Assembly (NCBI RefSeq): GCF_051020955.1
Contig: NC_135021.1
Span: forward strand, 14,055,962 to 14,119,961
Direction of reading: 5' to 3'
DNA length: 64,000 bases
DNA from: Megalopta genalis
Lineage: Eukaryota; Arthropoda; Insecta; Hymenoptera; Halictidae
The notes beneath the pieces are model-generated. The model saw only the letters and a list, made by a program, of their open reading frames with translations. It did not search any database and was not told where the DNA came from. The position numbers were made by a program, and so were the translations under genes. Positions within the stretch are counted from its first letter, which is position 1. Each line of letters starts with the position of its first letter. Below are positions 12,392 through 24,456 of the stretch, one piece after another.

Positions 12392-13344
12392 CACAATGGT
12401 CGGTTTCCATAGAAAAAGCGGAAAAAGACATGCAATAACTAAAATTACATATTTAAGTCTTATTTTCTCATTTTATATTACTAGTACATATATTTGGGTT
12501 TCTGTCGGGATAGAAGAATGAAAACAAAATGCAGTGTTTTTATTGTTTATAAACAAATTTTTTAAAATTCAATTTTTGTTTTCAATTCAAATAAATTGAA
12601 CACTGTCTCCATTTTTATGTTACAGAAATTGCTAGTAGTTCGATTGTTTCTTTGAGAAATGGTTTTGATTATTTTATCGTTTTCCCCTTCATACTTGACA
12701 TGAACTGGTCGGGTGTGAGCAGAAGACTACATATAATCCAAAAAAAGATAATTTATAATTATTCTCATTAGTTTCAATAGAGTACGAACAATTGAAATAT
12801 TGATATTTTACTCAACCTATTTGAAACATCTTACACACAACTCGTTAGCCTAAAGATATCACGGTGTGCTTCGTAGCATTATTATTACATGATTTCTCCA
12901 ATAGCAGCTAACAGCAGCCAATTTTTATTTTGTTATTAATGTAAGGCATCGCTCTTCAAAATGCGATCAAAGCGAACACTGAACTCTACCGAACGCATAA
13001 TTAAAAAATTAAATGGGAATTCAAGATATTCAATTGAATATAACTCAAAACATGCGAGACATATAAAAGTTCCTGTGACATAATTTAAGTACATACTAAG
13101 TATATTAAATTCTGTAAAAATTATTTATTTTCGAAGAACAAAATAATTATAAACAATGTTATGAAAGGATGATTTGGAGATGGGCTAGTTTGAAGCCATG
13201 TAGCCGTGTCCAAAATGAATAAACGGTAAAAAAGATCGTAATAAATAGTAAGCCAAATGTTTAATTGACTACTAGTGAATAAATTATGCATTATGTTTTA
13301 AAACTGATTTTCTCCCGCTTTTTGCATGGAAACCGACCACTGTG
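12392..13344. mobile_element. 0.9-kb inverted-repeat DNA element (copy 1)
   Basis: Inverted ends CACAATGGTCGGTTTCCATA and the complement of GCATGGAAACCGACCACTGTG, with AGAAAAAGCGG just inside. A second copy lies inverted at 60,935-61,843 and shares interior blocks, such as the stretch around TTTGAAGCCATGTAGCCGTG. No transposase was recognised. The target duplication is unclear, so the superfamily is unassigned. Confidence 0.82.
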
Positions 13345-13370
13345 CGGCATTAAGAATTTATATGAATTTC

Positions 13371-13816
13371 AACGGAAATATTCTTAGTGCTGTATTGAAA
13401 TTGCAAGTAAGAATTGCTTGTAAAGAAAATGCAATGCAAATAAAATTAATAGCAAGAAGGATAAAACTGAAGAAAGCAAAAGAAATGATGTAAAACAAAT
13501 TAGAAGGAAAAATCATTTTGTTACTATATTGCAAATTAAATATCAAAACTGAGAGTATTAAATAATCTATTAAAACTTGAACATTTCTCATGAATAGATT
13601 TTGAAACGAAAATATTCTTATAGTGCTGTATTTTAAAATCTATCCATGAGAAATGTTCAAGTTTTAATAGATTATTTGACATCCTCAGTTTTGATATTTA
13701 ATTTGCAATATGATAACAAAATGATCTTTCCTTCTAATTTGTTTCTCATCATTTCTTTTGCTTTCTTCAGTTTGATCCTTCTTGCTATTAATTTCATTTG
13801 CATTGCATTTTCATTT
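13371..13816. repeat. Inverted duplication with about 180-bp arms
   Basis: Arms at about 13,421-13,601 and 13,637-13,816 are reverse complements with few mismatches, separated by about 35 bp, so the two strands encode nearly the same hydrophobic peptide (IISFAFFSxILLAINFICIAF). A direct repeat close to AAATATTCTTAGTGCTGTAT flanks the left arm (13,376 and 13,609). The shared peptide follows from the palindrome and is not evidence of a gene. The plus-strand frame stays open to 14,074. Confidence 0.85.
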
Positions 13817-15037
13817 TCCACTATTTTCTTTTCTTTCTTTTCGAGGTTATGTTTAGGATATCCGTGTCGTAATTCTACATATTTCGTAGGTTTTGTTAGT
13901 AAATGTAGCTGCGACTTTTACGTTTATTTTAAGAAGAGCACGCAATTCTTCCTGTGGCGTAAACGATTTCTTTTTTTCATTAATTCTACGTATCTGCTAG
14001 AAATGATATTTTTATTTAGTTTATATAGTTTGAAGTTCCATTGGTCGCTAGGAACTGTAACCTGCTTCAATTAAGAAAATACGAATAATAAATACGTCTG
14101 CCTTATCGTGAAATAAACTCCTCTTTGCTGCTTCGCGCGCGGATGTCAGTACACGTAGTGACAACATTTGTTAATCCCCCAAAAAAATAGTTGCTCTCGA
14201 GAAATCGCGAAACGCTGTGCACAGTCGTCAGACTTTTCGAACTCGTTTCGAAAGTCCACTTAGGGGGTTGAGCTGCGGAAGCGCGAGGGAGGGCAGGGAC
14301 GAAAAAATTCGACGATCGCGTTCCCGGGGAAGTCGTGGCCGTCAGCGAGGTCGTTACCCGGGGGCATAAAAAGCGCATCTAATTGCGCGGGTAAAGGCGA
14401 CATTTAAATACGTCCGCGTGATCCTGGAGAAGGCGACTCCATTAGCGAAGCAGCTTACCGTAGCGCGAGGTAACGGGCGGTACAAGCCGGGTTGCGTTAG
14501 CCAGCTTCTCGACGACCCGTAAGGATAATGCGGCAGACAATAATAATAATTATTCGCCTCGCGGTGCTCGTAGTTGCCGAGTGTAACTCGTGATTCCACG
14601 ATGTCCGCCGCATGTACGAAGTTTCACGGCGAGGCGTTCGCCGCGAGCATGCTAACTTCCTTCGTAACGCGGTTATCTCCTGCGCGTGCGTGTGCTTTAC
14701 CCTGGTTGCGTTCGGATCGCCGACACAGATTTAACCGCGACTATGATCCGTCCGACGAGACGAGAAAGAAGAAATAAAGCTCGCGTGATCGGTGCTGCGG
14801 CAATGAGCGGCCCTTATTCAGGGCAGAGTGTGCAGTGGTCCTTTACCGATGGCCCTCGCAAGCAAACCGAGGCGAAATTTTAAACCTCTAATTTTATTTA
14901 TATTGTAATAAGAAATATTTATAATTATCTATAATTATCTATCTATTATAATACTAAATAAGGTAATTTTATTTAGCAGACACTCCATTATGCGAACATT
15001 TATATTTACAACATTCTGGTACCCAGACGTTTTATCA
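13817..15037. other. No identifiable gene
   Basis: AT-rich to 14,100, then more G+C-rich to 14,880, then AT-rich again. Overlapping frames on both strands (14,103-14,883) show no recognisable domain. Confidence 0.45.
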
Positions 15038-15384
15038 TACAGGATGTCCCAGAATTATGGTACTTTCGGAGAATGATTGAATTCCTGAGGTCATTCGAAG
15101 TAACTTTTTCCTCAACGAAAATGCAATCCGTGGCTTCGTTTACGAGTTATTCGCGAAAAACAGTGACCAATGAGAGGCGAGCACGGCTGGCGCGAGGCGG
15201 CCAAGCCAATAGCGGAACTGGGCTTCGCGCGCTCGTTGGCTCGGCCGCTTCGCGCCAGCCGAGCTCTCCTCTCATTGGTCAACTGTTTCTCGTTAATAAC
15301 TCGTTAACGATGCCTCGGAGAAATTTTTTGTGAAGGAAAAAGTTGCTTCGAATGACCTCAGTAATCTCTAATTTCCCGGAAGTA
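15038..15384. mobile_element. TACAGGGTGTCCC-type fold-back element (copy 1)
   Basis: Begins TACAGGATGTCCCAGAATTA and folds back on itself: GAGGTCATTCGAAGTAACTT on the left pairs with AAGTTGCTTCGAATGACCTC on the right, and CAGTGACCAATGAGAGGCGA pairs with CTCTCATTGGTCAACTG. The right tip is lost where it meets TACAGTGACTCTTATTAATA, which looks like the end of another element. Confidence 0.85.
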
Positions 15385-16227
15385 CAGTGACTCTTATTAA
15401 TATTCGGACATCATGCTATTCAAACAATTGTTGCTGGATTCGATTGTTTGTAATAGTAAATTTAGTGTTCTCGTTTTATAATATAATAGAACATTCATCG
15501 TAGTTTGTAATAACATAAATTTTATTTATTTATTGCACATACTTTTCGTAATACCAAACAATGAATTAAATTATGTCGAAATTTAACGTTGTAAAAATAT
15601 TCGGACGCTTGATAAACTATAATATTTAAACCTGTAAATTATTAACATATCTTCTTTGATGTTGACGTCTTTGAAGAATCGGTTTTTCCAGTGCTTTTTT
15701 CGTAAAGCATGTCATATTTGAACTCATTTTAATTGGAAAGATATGACCAATATATTGAAAGAATTTTCATTTATAAAAAATTAGAAATAAAAAATTTTTA
15801 TTCCAGCATTACTATGTATTCATGTTAATGTATACCGGCATGCTGGCCGCTACCTTTCCAGGTAAAAATATCGGGTTGAATTTCTCTGTGTTAGTTCTAC
15901 GCTTATGTGATTTATTGCTACGTCGTTGCTAAGGGTCGATGGAGTCGGTCAAGTGTGTGATGCGGAAAGGGACGCGGCTCCTTTGACTCGAATTCCCGGA
16001 AGGTAATACAAAATGGTCTGTTTGGTTGTAGCTACTCCGAATTGCCTTCGTATCGTAACATGTGGCCTTCCAATTGCCTTCGAATCGTGACATGTGGCCT
16101 CCGAATTTCCCTTAAAATCGTGGCGTGTGGCCTCTAAATTGCTTTCGAATCGAAGTAAACTATTATAAATAAAAAATTGAGGTCATGCTGGCCGCTGCCT
16201 TTTTTGTCAACTGTCCCGAGTTATCGT
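15385..16227. other. Unassigned; one candidate element end
   Basis: Starts with ACAGTGACTCTTATTAATAT followed by TCGGACA. A near-complement of this occurs at 27,393-27,422, just before a TTAA element, so this may be one end of a TA-type transposon. Near 16,050-16,150 the phrase CGTGACATGTGGCCTCCGAA recurs three times with variation, a short imperfect tandem repeat. No gene recognised. Confidence 0.4.
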
Positions 16228-16237
16228 TCTCTCTCTT

Positions 16238-16276
<39 letters not shown>

Positions 16277-16422
16277 GTCCCTGTCTCTCTTTCTCTCTCT
16301 CTCTCTCTGTCCCTCTCTCTCTTTCTCTCTCTCTCTCTTTCTCTCTCTCTCTGTCCCTCTCTCTCTTTCTCTCTCTCTCCCTCTCTCTGTTTCTCTCTCT
16401 CTCTTTCTCTCTCTCTGTCTCA
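16228..16422. repeat. TC microsatellite
   Basis: About 195 bases of CT repeats interrupted by TTTC and TGTCC, giving low-complexity open frames on both strands that are not genes. Confidence 0.96.
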
Positions 16423-17263
16423 CGAGATGTCGGCAATCATAAAAACGAACCGCGAGACTCGAAGAATCGTGTCCAAATGTCCGCCGATTACCGTTTCCAG
16501 TTCCAAGCTCCGACCCTTCAAGGGAGAATTTACTATATATTGCAACGAGAGAATAATTCCACACCATAATGTGAATGATAAACAACTTCTTATTCAAAAA
16601 AGTAGCTTCTTATTGTGTATCGTCCCTGTTCTACTCACTGGCCGATCACAGGTAGTTGCCTTATTTTGCCCTTTAATCTGAGTGGACGGACTATGTGTCC
16701 GATCGTTCTCCGACCTACGGCGTCGCCGATCGAATTCGCGAATAAATCCTCTCAGACGCCCAACGAGATACTCGAGGCGAGTACCTTTGCTGGAGCCAGA
16801 TCTTATTGTCAGATTTTCCAGCGAACAGCGTTTAGGGTTGCACTCCGGTTCCGTTTTCGCCTCTCGGTCAGCCGTTAGCCGGCAACGTCTCGCGCGATAA
16901 CACCGGGATTATCGCTCGGACGATTAGGGCCGACCCTGTATCCGCGCTCGTTTTACAGTTACGCGGAAAGTTTGCGGACGCTAAATGGTAACGAGCCACT
17001 CCGCGCCGTGGTCACAGGCAACGCTGGAGAATCGGCTGTCGGACGGTCTCGATCTGCTTTCGATAAGGCGTTCGATCGAGCGACGATTCCTCCCGTAGTG
17101 TCCATCGCCGGAGGACACCGATTAACACGTCGGAAATCGAGATATGTACTTCGTAAGCGATCTTAATCTTCTCCATTTTCTCAATCTATTGCCGGTGATC
17201 TCTTCTTTGATACGCTTCAAGCACCTAAGTCGAGCGCATCAGATCCTATACAGGGTATCTCAT
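16423..17263. other. No identifiable gene
   Basis: Mixed composition. Short overlapping plus-strand frames at 16,427-16,900 and 16,972-17,166 have no recognisable similarity. Confidence 0.45.
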
Positions 17264-17514
17264 TTAACCCTTAGCGCTCCGAAAGCTCCGCTACGGAGAC
17301 GTTTGTCATTTGTTCCGTAACTCCGAAGGCTCCGCTGCGGAGACAAATGTTTTTAGCATACGTTATCGTCGGCGTTAGCAATTGTTATCTGTAGTTAAAT
17401 CGTGCTAAGTCTGTACCATTACGATTAAACCATTTTTTGACCTTTCCGCCCCAAAAATGTGCCGAAGTTGCTGATAGGCAGTACTCGAGAAACGCGCGGA
17501 GCGCTAAGGGTTAA
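17264..17514. mobile_element. TTAA-flanked MITE cognate to the piggyBac relic
   Basis: TTAA at both ends and inverted ends CCCTTAGCGCTCCG and the complement of GCGGAGCGCTAAGGG. Near the left end the palindromes CTCCGCTACGGAG (17,286) and CTCCGCTGCGGAG (17,330) lie exactly 44 bp apart. The right 70 bases (AAATGTGCCGAAGTTGCTGA through CTCGAGAAACGCGCGGAGCG) match the right ends that follow the truncated piggyBac frames at 18.3 and 63.8-63.97 kb. This ties the MITE to that family. Confidence 0.92.
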
Positions 17515-17663
17515 AATCATCGAATAACAAGATCGATGGACGACAATATAAATCAATAAACTTTATGTCAATTCATCGAATATCACGCAGACTTGCAGAT
17601 TATAGATGCAACCAACTAAAACGTGCATCTAGCAATGATACGAGAATATGAAGTTCGAGATCT

Positions 17664-18200
17664 ATGGTTAGCAACATGGAGAAAAATAAATATTATGATG
17701 AGAATTTAGAGCCGAGTGACACCGAAGACGTGTTTGATTTTGAAGAGTTAAAAGACATTGTGGAAGACAATGTTGATTATGATTCTGACACTTCGAGTAG
17801 CAGTAGCGAAATTATACTACCAAAGAGACGAAAAATGAGAATTATTGAAAGTGAAAGCGAAGATTCGTTACAAGACTTAGATGAATGGCGCGATGTTACG
17901 GAAGAATTACATATTCCAGATAGAATACCTTTTAGTGTATTGCCACAGGTCATTGGACCACAAGTTCCTACAAACATTGAACAGCCGATACAATATTTTA
18001 AATTATTTTTCACGGACGAATTGGTAAATGAAATTATAGAGGAAACCAACAATTACGCAGAAAATGTTCTAAACTTGAAAGAAATATCTAGTAACTCTAT
18101 TTGGCAAAGTGAATACTGTGACATTTGTCCAAGTAAACCCAGAATGCACATGGGAGATTGTTACCAAAGATGTCACACCATGGTGAATTACAACATTTAA
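17664..18200 (+). pseudogene. Internally deleted piggyBac transposase frame, 178 codons
   Basis: An intact open frame. Residues 1-60 are acidic and Ser-rich, including a SSSSSEIILPKRRKM stretch, as in piggyBac-derived N-termini. Residues about 105-140 carry YFKLFFTDELVNEIIEETNN, the recognisable start of the transposase domain. The frame then jumps, after SSNSIW, straight to a short C-terminal CDICPSKPRMHMGDCYQRCH, resembling the last part of the Cys-rich DNA-binding region. The whole catalytic core with its DDD residues is absent (such proteins are usually several hundred residues longer). A second copy at 63.44 kb has the same junction, so the deletion form itself seems to have spread. It could yield a catalytically dead protein. 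No evidence of expression is visible. A cognate MITE lies 150 bp upstream. Confidence 0.85.
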
Positions 18201-18372
18201 AATTTATCTTATATTTACAATAGGAAAATGCATATTTATAAAATAAATTAAATCAAGTGCATTCACAAGGACGTATAATCTTTTCCGCTCAAAATAAGGT
18301 TTCCTTTATCTCAGGCGCTCCGCTCCAAATATGTGCCGAAGTTGCTGGTAGGCAGTGCTCAAGAAAGCGTGA
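18201..18372. mobile_element. Right-end sequence of the piggyBac relic
   Basis: Downstream of the frame, GGCGCTCCGCTCCAAATATG and GCCGAAGTTGCTGGTAGGCA match the right end of the MITE at 17.45-17.51 kb and the copy at 63.78 kb. The terminal CGGAGCGCTAAGGGTTAA is missing here: after AAGAAAGCGTGACT the match stops. Confidence 0.75.
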
Positions 18373-20727
18373 CTCTTCTATTGTCTTCTTTTATTTGAAG
18401 AAAGTACAAAATTTAGTATATTTTATTCGTATGGTGTCACGTGGTCAATCTCTCAAAGCGTTTGTCTTTTTTAAATATCGTTTTATTTCGTAGTTTTCGA
18501 GGTCAACGACGTCTTCTTAAAGAAATGCATAAAGAAATACATACAAATATACCCTGTGATACGACCTACAAATGACCTTAAACTCCGAGGACGAAGGGCG
18601 ATCAGAATAAATCAAGTGACCTTAAAATTCTAATAAATAAGGATTTTGCAAATTAGCTGTAAACAAATCACAGTGCCATTAACAATTCAAAAAGTACAAT
18701 TTTTATTACAATCAAATCAAAAGAAAATCGATATGTGAACATTTAATTGTTTTATTTAATTTTTCCTCATTGTTTAAAAAATTTTGTTTACTCATTCCGT
18801 GGTCGATATATTGTTTATATATGAAGGAAACGACCACGTTGTTTCATCGATCGAAAGATCCTACGATAAATATGCGTTCGCACCGCGCGGCTCATTTTCG
18901 AAGAGAAGCGGACAGACGGGCTTCCGAATCGTCCATATTTTACCGTGTTTTACGCAGTAATCATTTCCCTCGCGAGCATAGATTTGCTCGAACATCCTCT
19001 GTGTACCATATCCCGAGAGCTCGGTTTTACGTCGTCGCCCGAACTTTTGCCACGCGAAGCGTGCAGCGGTTGAGCAGCTTGGAACCACGCGGGAAGTTAC
19101 GGGCTGCGCCTGCAGTCGTTCCGCAGGCGTACCGAAAATATTTGTAGCGCGGTACCTAACCGAGACCTAACCGCGGAATCAAAGTTTATTTAATTGTATT
19201 AATTATGCAACGAACGTTACGGTAGCTGCATTTCACCGCGTACGAAACGGTCGCGTCGCCGCGTTAAGCCCGGAGATTATCCGAAATCTGAGCAGCACGC
19301 CCCAACCGCTACTTCGCAAGTTCAACCGTAGCCGAGTTCTGTTTATTCGGCCAAGATCGTCTGCCTAACGCTGAGCACACCCGAACTCGCAGTCGCGGTG
19401 TAAGAAAGTTTAGCGAACCGAGCGAATTATTAGTCCCGGTTTCAGCGTTCCCCGAGTCCGGGGCTCCGAAATTCGCGGAACCGTTTTCATTTGCCCCGCG
19501 GAAAATTCTCTCGTCGGGGAGCACGACGTCGCGTGACGCGACCAAAAACAAACAAAAACGCACACAAAAAAAACAAAAAATACAGAGAGACAACCGCACT
19601 GAAGTTTGACAATTTTCGAAAAATTCCTGTCTTGATTCCTCCCGGGCGGGGATTTCAACGGGGCTCGTTCGTGTACAAGGCCCGGCACGGCGGAAACGAG
19701 AGAGCAAAAAAGCTTAGCTTAACGCTGGGAGGGTGTAAATTAACTGACGCGTCCGCGGCTCGACCGCACCCACGCCTGCACCCACACCTGCGCCAACACC
19801 CAATGGGAAACGATGCTTAGCCCGGCTCGAGGAGTCTGCTGCCTAGCGTCTAGTGCCCACATTCTACGTACACCCTCCTCGGATTCGCGCAACTTTGCCC
19901 GAGGGTCTTTCACAATGCCAAGTATAAGTTATGCGGCACCCTCTCGCTGCTTCAGTCGAGAGTAGTGGTTGCATTACCCTGTCATTCGTTTGAACCTTCA
20001 GCTGGTTTAGTGCGCGCGTCTCCTTCGCCCTTGCTCTCGTCGCGACAATGCCTGTCCGCTTTACCGTCCCGTCCTCGCGTCGCGACGATTTCGCCCCACG
20101 AATGGCCTCGGGCCTACGTCGACGATGCTTCCTTTCGCGTTATCGAACAATCTCCTATGCCGCGTTTAGGTTCTTCTTGTTCGGACACGCGACGCAACAA
20201 CAGAAAATTACCGAAATCGATTAGCGATAATAAATTGCTGTCGCCTAATTGTTCGAAGCTGCTGTCGACTAATTAACGCCGGAATCAAGCCACCGGAAGC
20301 CCATTTATTACTGCACGTTTTTGGTAAACACGTGCGCATCTGGAGTTCTGGCTGCCTGCCAATAGCAATCGACCTGTCATAAACCTCCAGATGGGACGCG
20401 CCTGTCAATGTGTCCACCGAGGGAAAGTCCAGACCCTCGAGCGTACTTCAATACCTTCTGAGACAATCGACTTTGCGAAGGTCCTGGTCGATGGTCCTGA
20501 TGAGAGGGTATTGACTTTCTTAACGCTGGATTTTCAGGGCTTTAAATGCAGCTGTTTCGTATTGAGTGGTTTATAAAAGTAACAATAGGACGTTTATCCT
20601 GATTTTTTTAACGGGTTGTATTGTAATGTTTGCCGCAAGTAGCAATTTCGTCTGAGTATAGTCGTTGAAAAAAATCAAGGTGTCCTTGAACTATCCTTCA
20701 CCATTATATGAATCGAAGAATTGCTAA
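18373..20727. other. No identifiable gene
   Basis: About 2.3 kb. G+C-rich from 18,880 to 20,300, with many short overlapping frames on both strands (for example 18,770-19,147, 19,309-19,820 and 19,965-20,276), none recognisable. No clear mobile-element ends. Confidence 0.45.
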
Positions 20728-20848
20728 TACAATAAATTCTCCCTAATTGATTCTTAGAAACTGCAAGGCTCGAATAATCGTATCTCCTCTTTCTAAATCG
20801 TCCATTTTTGTGCACAAACTGAGGGTCAATTAGGGAGAATTTACTGTA
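20728..20848. mobile_element. TACAGTAATG-type fold-back element, 121 bp
   Basis: TACAATAAATTCTCCCTAAT at the left, complement of TTAGGGAGAATTTACTGTA at the right, with the family's inner motifs CGAATAATCGTATCTCCTCT and TCCATTTTTGTG. TA-flanked. Relatives occur at 24.3, 29.2-29.7 and 43.9-44.5 kb. Confidence 0.8.
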
Positions 20849-20892
20849 CTAAGTAAGACACGTTTTTATATCGAACAGCTTCTGCATAAACA

Positions 20893-21006
20893 TTTTATTT
20901 ATATATTATATATTATATATATATTTATATATTATTATATTTATATATATATATATATATATACAGGCTATATTATTATTTATATATATTTATATATTAT
21001 ATATAT
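20893..21006. repeat. AT microsatellite
   Basis: Runs of TATATA and TATTATA over about 110 bases. Confidence 0.95.
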
Positions 21007-21160
21007 TAAACAGCAACCTATTCCGAGATACTTCACTGTCCATAATTAGACGGAACACCCTGTATATCGAATAGATAACCCATAAATGTGTTTTTACAAT
21101 CTAAATAATCGTAAAGCAAAAAGCCAGTGATCCATCATTTTGGGTTCGGTAAAACTAGTG

Positions 21161-21375
21161 TGAACACTAAACCTACTAAGCAGTAATACTAATTAGCATG
21201 TACTGCTTCACAAAAGTGAGAAGATCGAATTTGTTTAGAATTTGTAAAGTTTTTATTATAAAACTTGCTCCAATAATATATACTTATTCAAGCGTTTTCC
21301 ACGAAAGAGTCTCGGAACTTTGCAGAATTGCAAAATAAGAAAGCGGTCACGTGACCGCGGTAGGTTTAGTGTTAA
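21161..21375. mobile_element. TTAA-type MITE, 215-bp family (copy 1)
   Basis: Ends AACACTAAACCTAC and the complement of GTAGGTTTAGTGTTAA. The left TTAA has become TGAA while the right is intact (21,372-21,375). Near the right end is the perfect palindrome GCGGTCACGTGACCGC (21,343-21,358), and near the left end an interrupted one (GCAGTA...TACTGC). The copy at 37,962-38,176 has exactly the same length. Confidence 0.9.
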
Positions 21376-21387
21376 AATACTTTCAAT

Positions 21388-21560
21388 TAGGGTAGCGGAG
21401 CTGATCATTGTGGGGTGACCCCAATTGCTGTGGCTTTGCTTTCTTTTCGGGCATAATTAACTTTATATTTATCGAATATTACTATATACTATTTATCGAT
21501 ATTACTATATTATTGTACACATCCTCGATACTTTTGTTCTTCTATTTTGTTTATTTTTCA
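21388..21560. mobile_element. Half copy of the 47.8-kb fold-back element
   Basis: GGGGTGACCCCAATTGCTGT and TTTTCGGGCATAATTAACTT followed by TTTATCGAAT match the left arm of the fold-back element at 47,760-48,228. No complementary arm is present. Confidence 0.6.
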
Positions 21561-22310
21561 ACACTGTCTTACACGTAGATAAATTATGGCCACATACATT
21601 CGCTCGAAATTGAAGAAACTTCCTGTTTGCAAACAACGTGCGACGAATCGGGAGAAAATCGGCGCACAGAAAATTTCATAAGTTGCAAATTAGAGGACTA
21701 ATTAAAAGCGTCAATGCTCGCGGGTGTCCACCGCCTAGAAAGCACAGCTCGGCCGTAAGTTGGAAATTGTAAGGCGTGTGCGGCCGCAACGCAAAACGCA
21801 AGCCCCCGTCGGTTTTTCGTCGCTTCCCGTCGGCTCCCCCATTCGTATTCATGCACCCTTTTCGCCCGCTTTGTCTTCTTTCCCTTCCGCAGCGGGGATC
21901 ATGTTCTGTTTTCTTGCTCCTTCCTTTTTGCGCCGCATTTCTTCATTATGTCCATCTTCGTTTCACCGGAACGGTGGCGCGCGGCTGTGCTGCACAGAGC
22001 ATGCTGCGGCCGCGGAGCTTACGTGAAACGAGACGCGCGGGAGAATTTTTCAGTCGGCCTTAATCCTGAATAATAATCGAATAAGAGGGATGCGGCGCAA
22101 CGTAAATAATCGGCCGCATAATTTCGCAGCGGAACAACGAATGCCCGAAAGAACATTTTTGTATATATACGGGAATATGCGCATGCCGCGTCGAGAGGGA
22201 ACGCTAATTTCATGGGGCTCTCGTCAAAGCGCTCTTCGAGTGTTTGCGCGTTTCCTTTTCACTGGCTAATTCGGCCAGGGTATCGTAACGCGCATTAAAA
22301 CCGGCAATAT
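21561..22310. other. No identifiable gene
   Basis: Mixed composition with overlapping plus-strand frames at 21,760-22,063 that contradict each other. No recognisable domain. Confidence 0.45.
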
Positions 22311-22382
22311 TCTCTCTCTCTCTCGCTCTCACTCTCTCTCTCTCTGTCTCTCTCTCTCTCGCTCTCTCTCTCTCTGTCTCTC

Positions 22383-22417
<35 letters not shown>

Positions 22418-22427
22418 GGCTCTCTCA
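22311..22427. repeat. TC microsatellite
   Basis: CT repeats with occasional CTCG and TGTC interruptions. Confidence 0.95.
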
Positions 22428-23204
22428 TCCCCAGTATCCTTCACAGAACGGCCGGGGTTAATTAAACGAAATCACGAAACTCTCCTCCCCCTTGCCCGAG
22501 ATCCTGGGATCCTGGGACCTCCGGATCTCGGGATCTCGAGACGGCGAACGTATCGGGGATCTCGGAACGATTTCGCGAACGCAGAGCCAAACAGGAACAG
22601 GAGTACCACGGTGAACACATTAACGGGCTCTTTGATCTTATTTCCGATAAGATCCACGCTATTAATCCCTTAGATTAATCGGTAAGATTGGCCATGCCGA
22701 CGTCTTTGCACCGAGTTCCTAAGAAACTCTTCGCATTCTGCTGCATTCTGGTGCTCCCGTACCATCCGATAACACCGTTCTTCTTCGCGACGCGCCGCGG
22801 CGCGGCAAACACGAGATATGGAACCAGATAGACTACGAATTCGCGAGTTCCTAAACGAATTTATGTGACCCAGAAAATCCGAGTACTCGGGTACGATCGA
22901 CGATTAACCAAATTCTTCTTCTTCTTCTTCTTGAAGTTTAGAATCGTATCAACAGCTGAATCATCCTTTAACTGGCATTTAAGGTACTAAACGGCACTAT
23001 TATCTCCAGTGAAATCTTTGCTCTGCTAGGATTGATCCGTTCACTGCCAACTACGAGGTATCGCGTGATAGACGCCCGTAACGTCGCGTTTGTTAAAGGT
23101 TTATTATTAACAAAAAGGGGTTTGATTATTATCTTTTACTTATTATTGTTGGAATTTGCTAATTGTTTATTCACTAATAATACAATACAAATATGATACA
23201 GTGT
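22428..23204. other. No identifiable gene
   Basis: Includes a GGGATCTC/CCTGGGATCC-rich stretch (22,500-22,560) and a short TTC repeat (22,915-22,932). No gene or element recognised. Confidence 0.45.
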
Positions 23205-23763
23205 TTAACCCTTTCGCTCCGAACGACGGATATATCCGTCATCCATATGAACACTCGCGGAGCCGAACGCCGGATATATCCGACATCCACATGATCGCCC
23301 TCTGGGGACGAACGCCGGATATATCCGACATGCTGGTATTGCGTGAATCTTTTGACGAAACAAACAAACGACAGTCCGAAATAAACGACACACCATTCAA
23401 GTTATATTTGTTCTACCTGCATTTCCCATTATTATTGTGTTACATGTCATAAAGGGATAGAAAATCGAAAGTACTAACTTTAGGACTAATTATTATGTAT
23501 TATGTTTTGTATTATGAATATTATGTTTTATTTTATTACTGTATATTATATATTATTTCTTCACTTTTTCCATTGTTAATGAAACTTTTTTTACCTATTA
23601 AATAACTTTATACCTTATGCAGAAATTATAACTATATTGTTTTAAAGAAAAATCCATTTTCTTCCCAAATACACTATCCACGCGCAATGTGCACAATTTC
23701 GGCGGGTGGTTCCGTTCAGGAGGGGCGCTACGGCGGACTGAACCGCCGTAGCGAAAGGGTTAA
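23205..23763. mobile_element. TTAA-flanked MITE with three 44-bp palindrome units
   Basis: TTAA at 23,205-23,208 and 23,760-23,763. Inverted ends CCCTTTCGCTCCG and the complement of GCCGTAGCGAAAGGG, close to the ends of the 6.0-kb element. Just inside the left end the palindrome CGGATATATCCG occurs at 23,227, 23,271 and 23,316 (spacing 44 and 45 bp). No transposase. From 23,764 to 24,268 an open plus-strand frame (23,881-24,267) has no recognisable similarity. Confidence 0.92.
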
Positions 23764-24268
23764 TAAAGCATCTAGCGGATATAAAATGTACTTTGTGTGA
23801 AGAAGAGTGACTGTATGTGAGGTCGCGGAGATACTGTCTGACTGATCGTCTTCTAGGCTGACGAACGCCTCTGTAGTTCTATGGGAAGTAGCTTCTCGCA
23901 CTGGAACGTGCAGTCCTTTTATACGCTCGGCGTTGTACCTTTATTTATTGCCCCTGTAGACATGTGTGTGTGTATGTGTGTGAGTATCGTTGTATATACC
24001 AACAATTATATTATTCGAAAGAAAGGAATGCTGGCGTTTGGAACAGATGTCTTCAAAACAGACTCGTCAGTAAATGTATTGAACACGTCGATATCTTGTA
24101 CTCGTAATTATATCTTTTCTGCTAGCGAGACTCGCGAGACTCGTCTCTCCGGCGAATACAATTGCATCAATCGAATTATATCACATGTCAATAAATATTT
24201 TGTAAGTCGACCGACTTATTCTGTTCCGAGACTATTACTTTTGGACGAAACATCTTTGATATTCTAAC

Positions 24269-24438
24269 TACAGTAATGTCTCTCTAATTGACGCTTAGAT
24301 TGTCCACAAATATGGACAATTTAGGAAGAGAAGATACGATTATTCGATCCTTGTGATTCATTTCTATAGTTACGAATTGTCAACAACTATAAAAACGGGC
24401 TGCATGATCTGAGCGTTAATTAGAGAGATATTACTGTA
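24269..24438. mobile_element. TACAGTAATG-type fold-back element, 170 bp
   Basis: TACAGTAATGTCTCTCTAAT at the left and the complement of TTAGAGAGATATTACTGTA at the right. Inner motifs GATTGTCCACAAATATGGAC and ACGATTATTCGATCC are shared with the other copies. Confidence 0.88.
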
Positions 24439-24456
24439 CCTGTGATCAATTGGTAA

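Noticed and set aside
13358..14074. Pair of divergent membrane-protein genes with the same N-terminus
   Set aside because: The similarity results from a DNA palindrome; the peptides lose similarity where the arms end.
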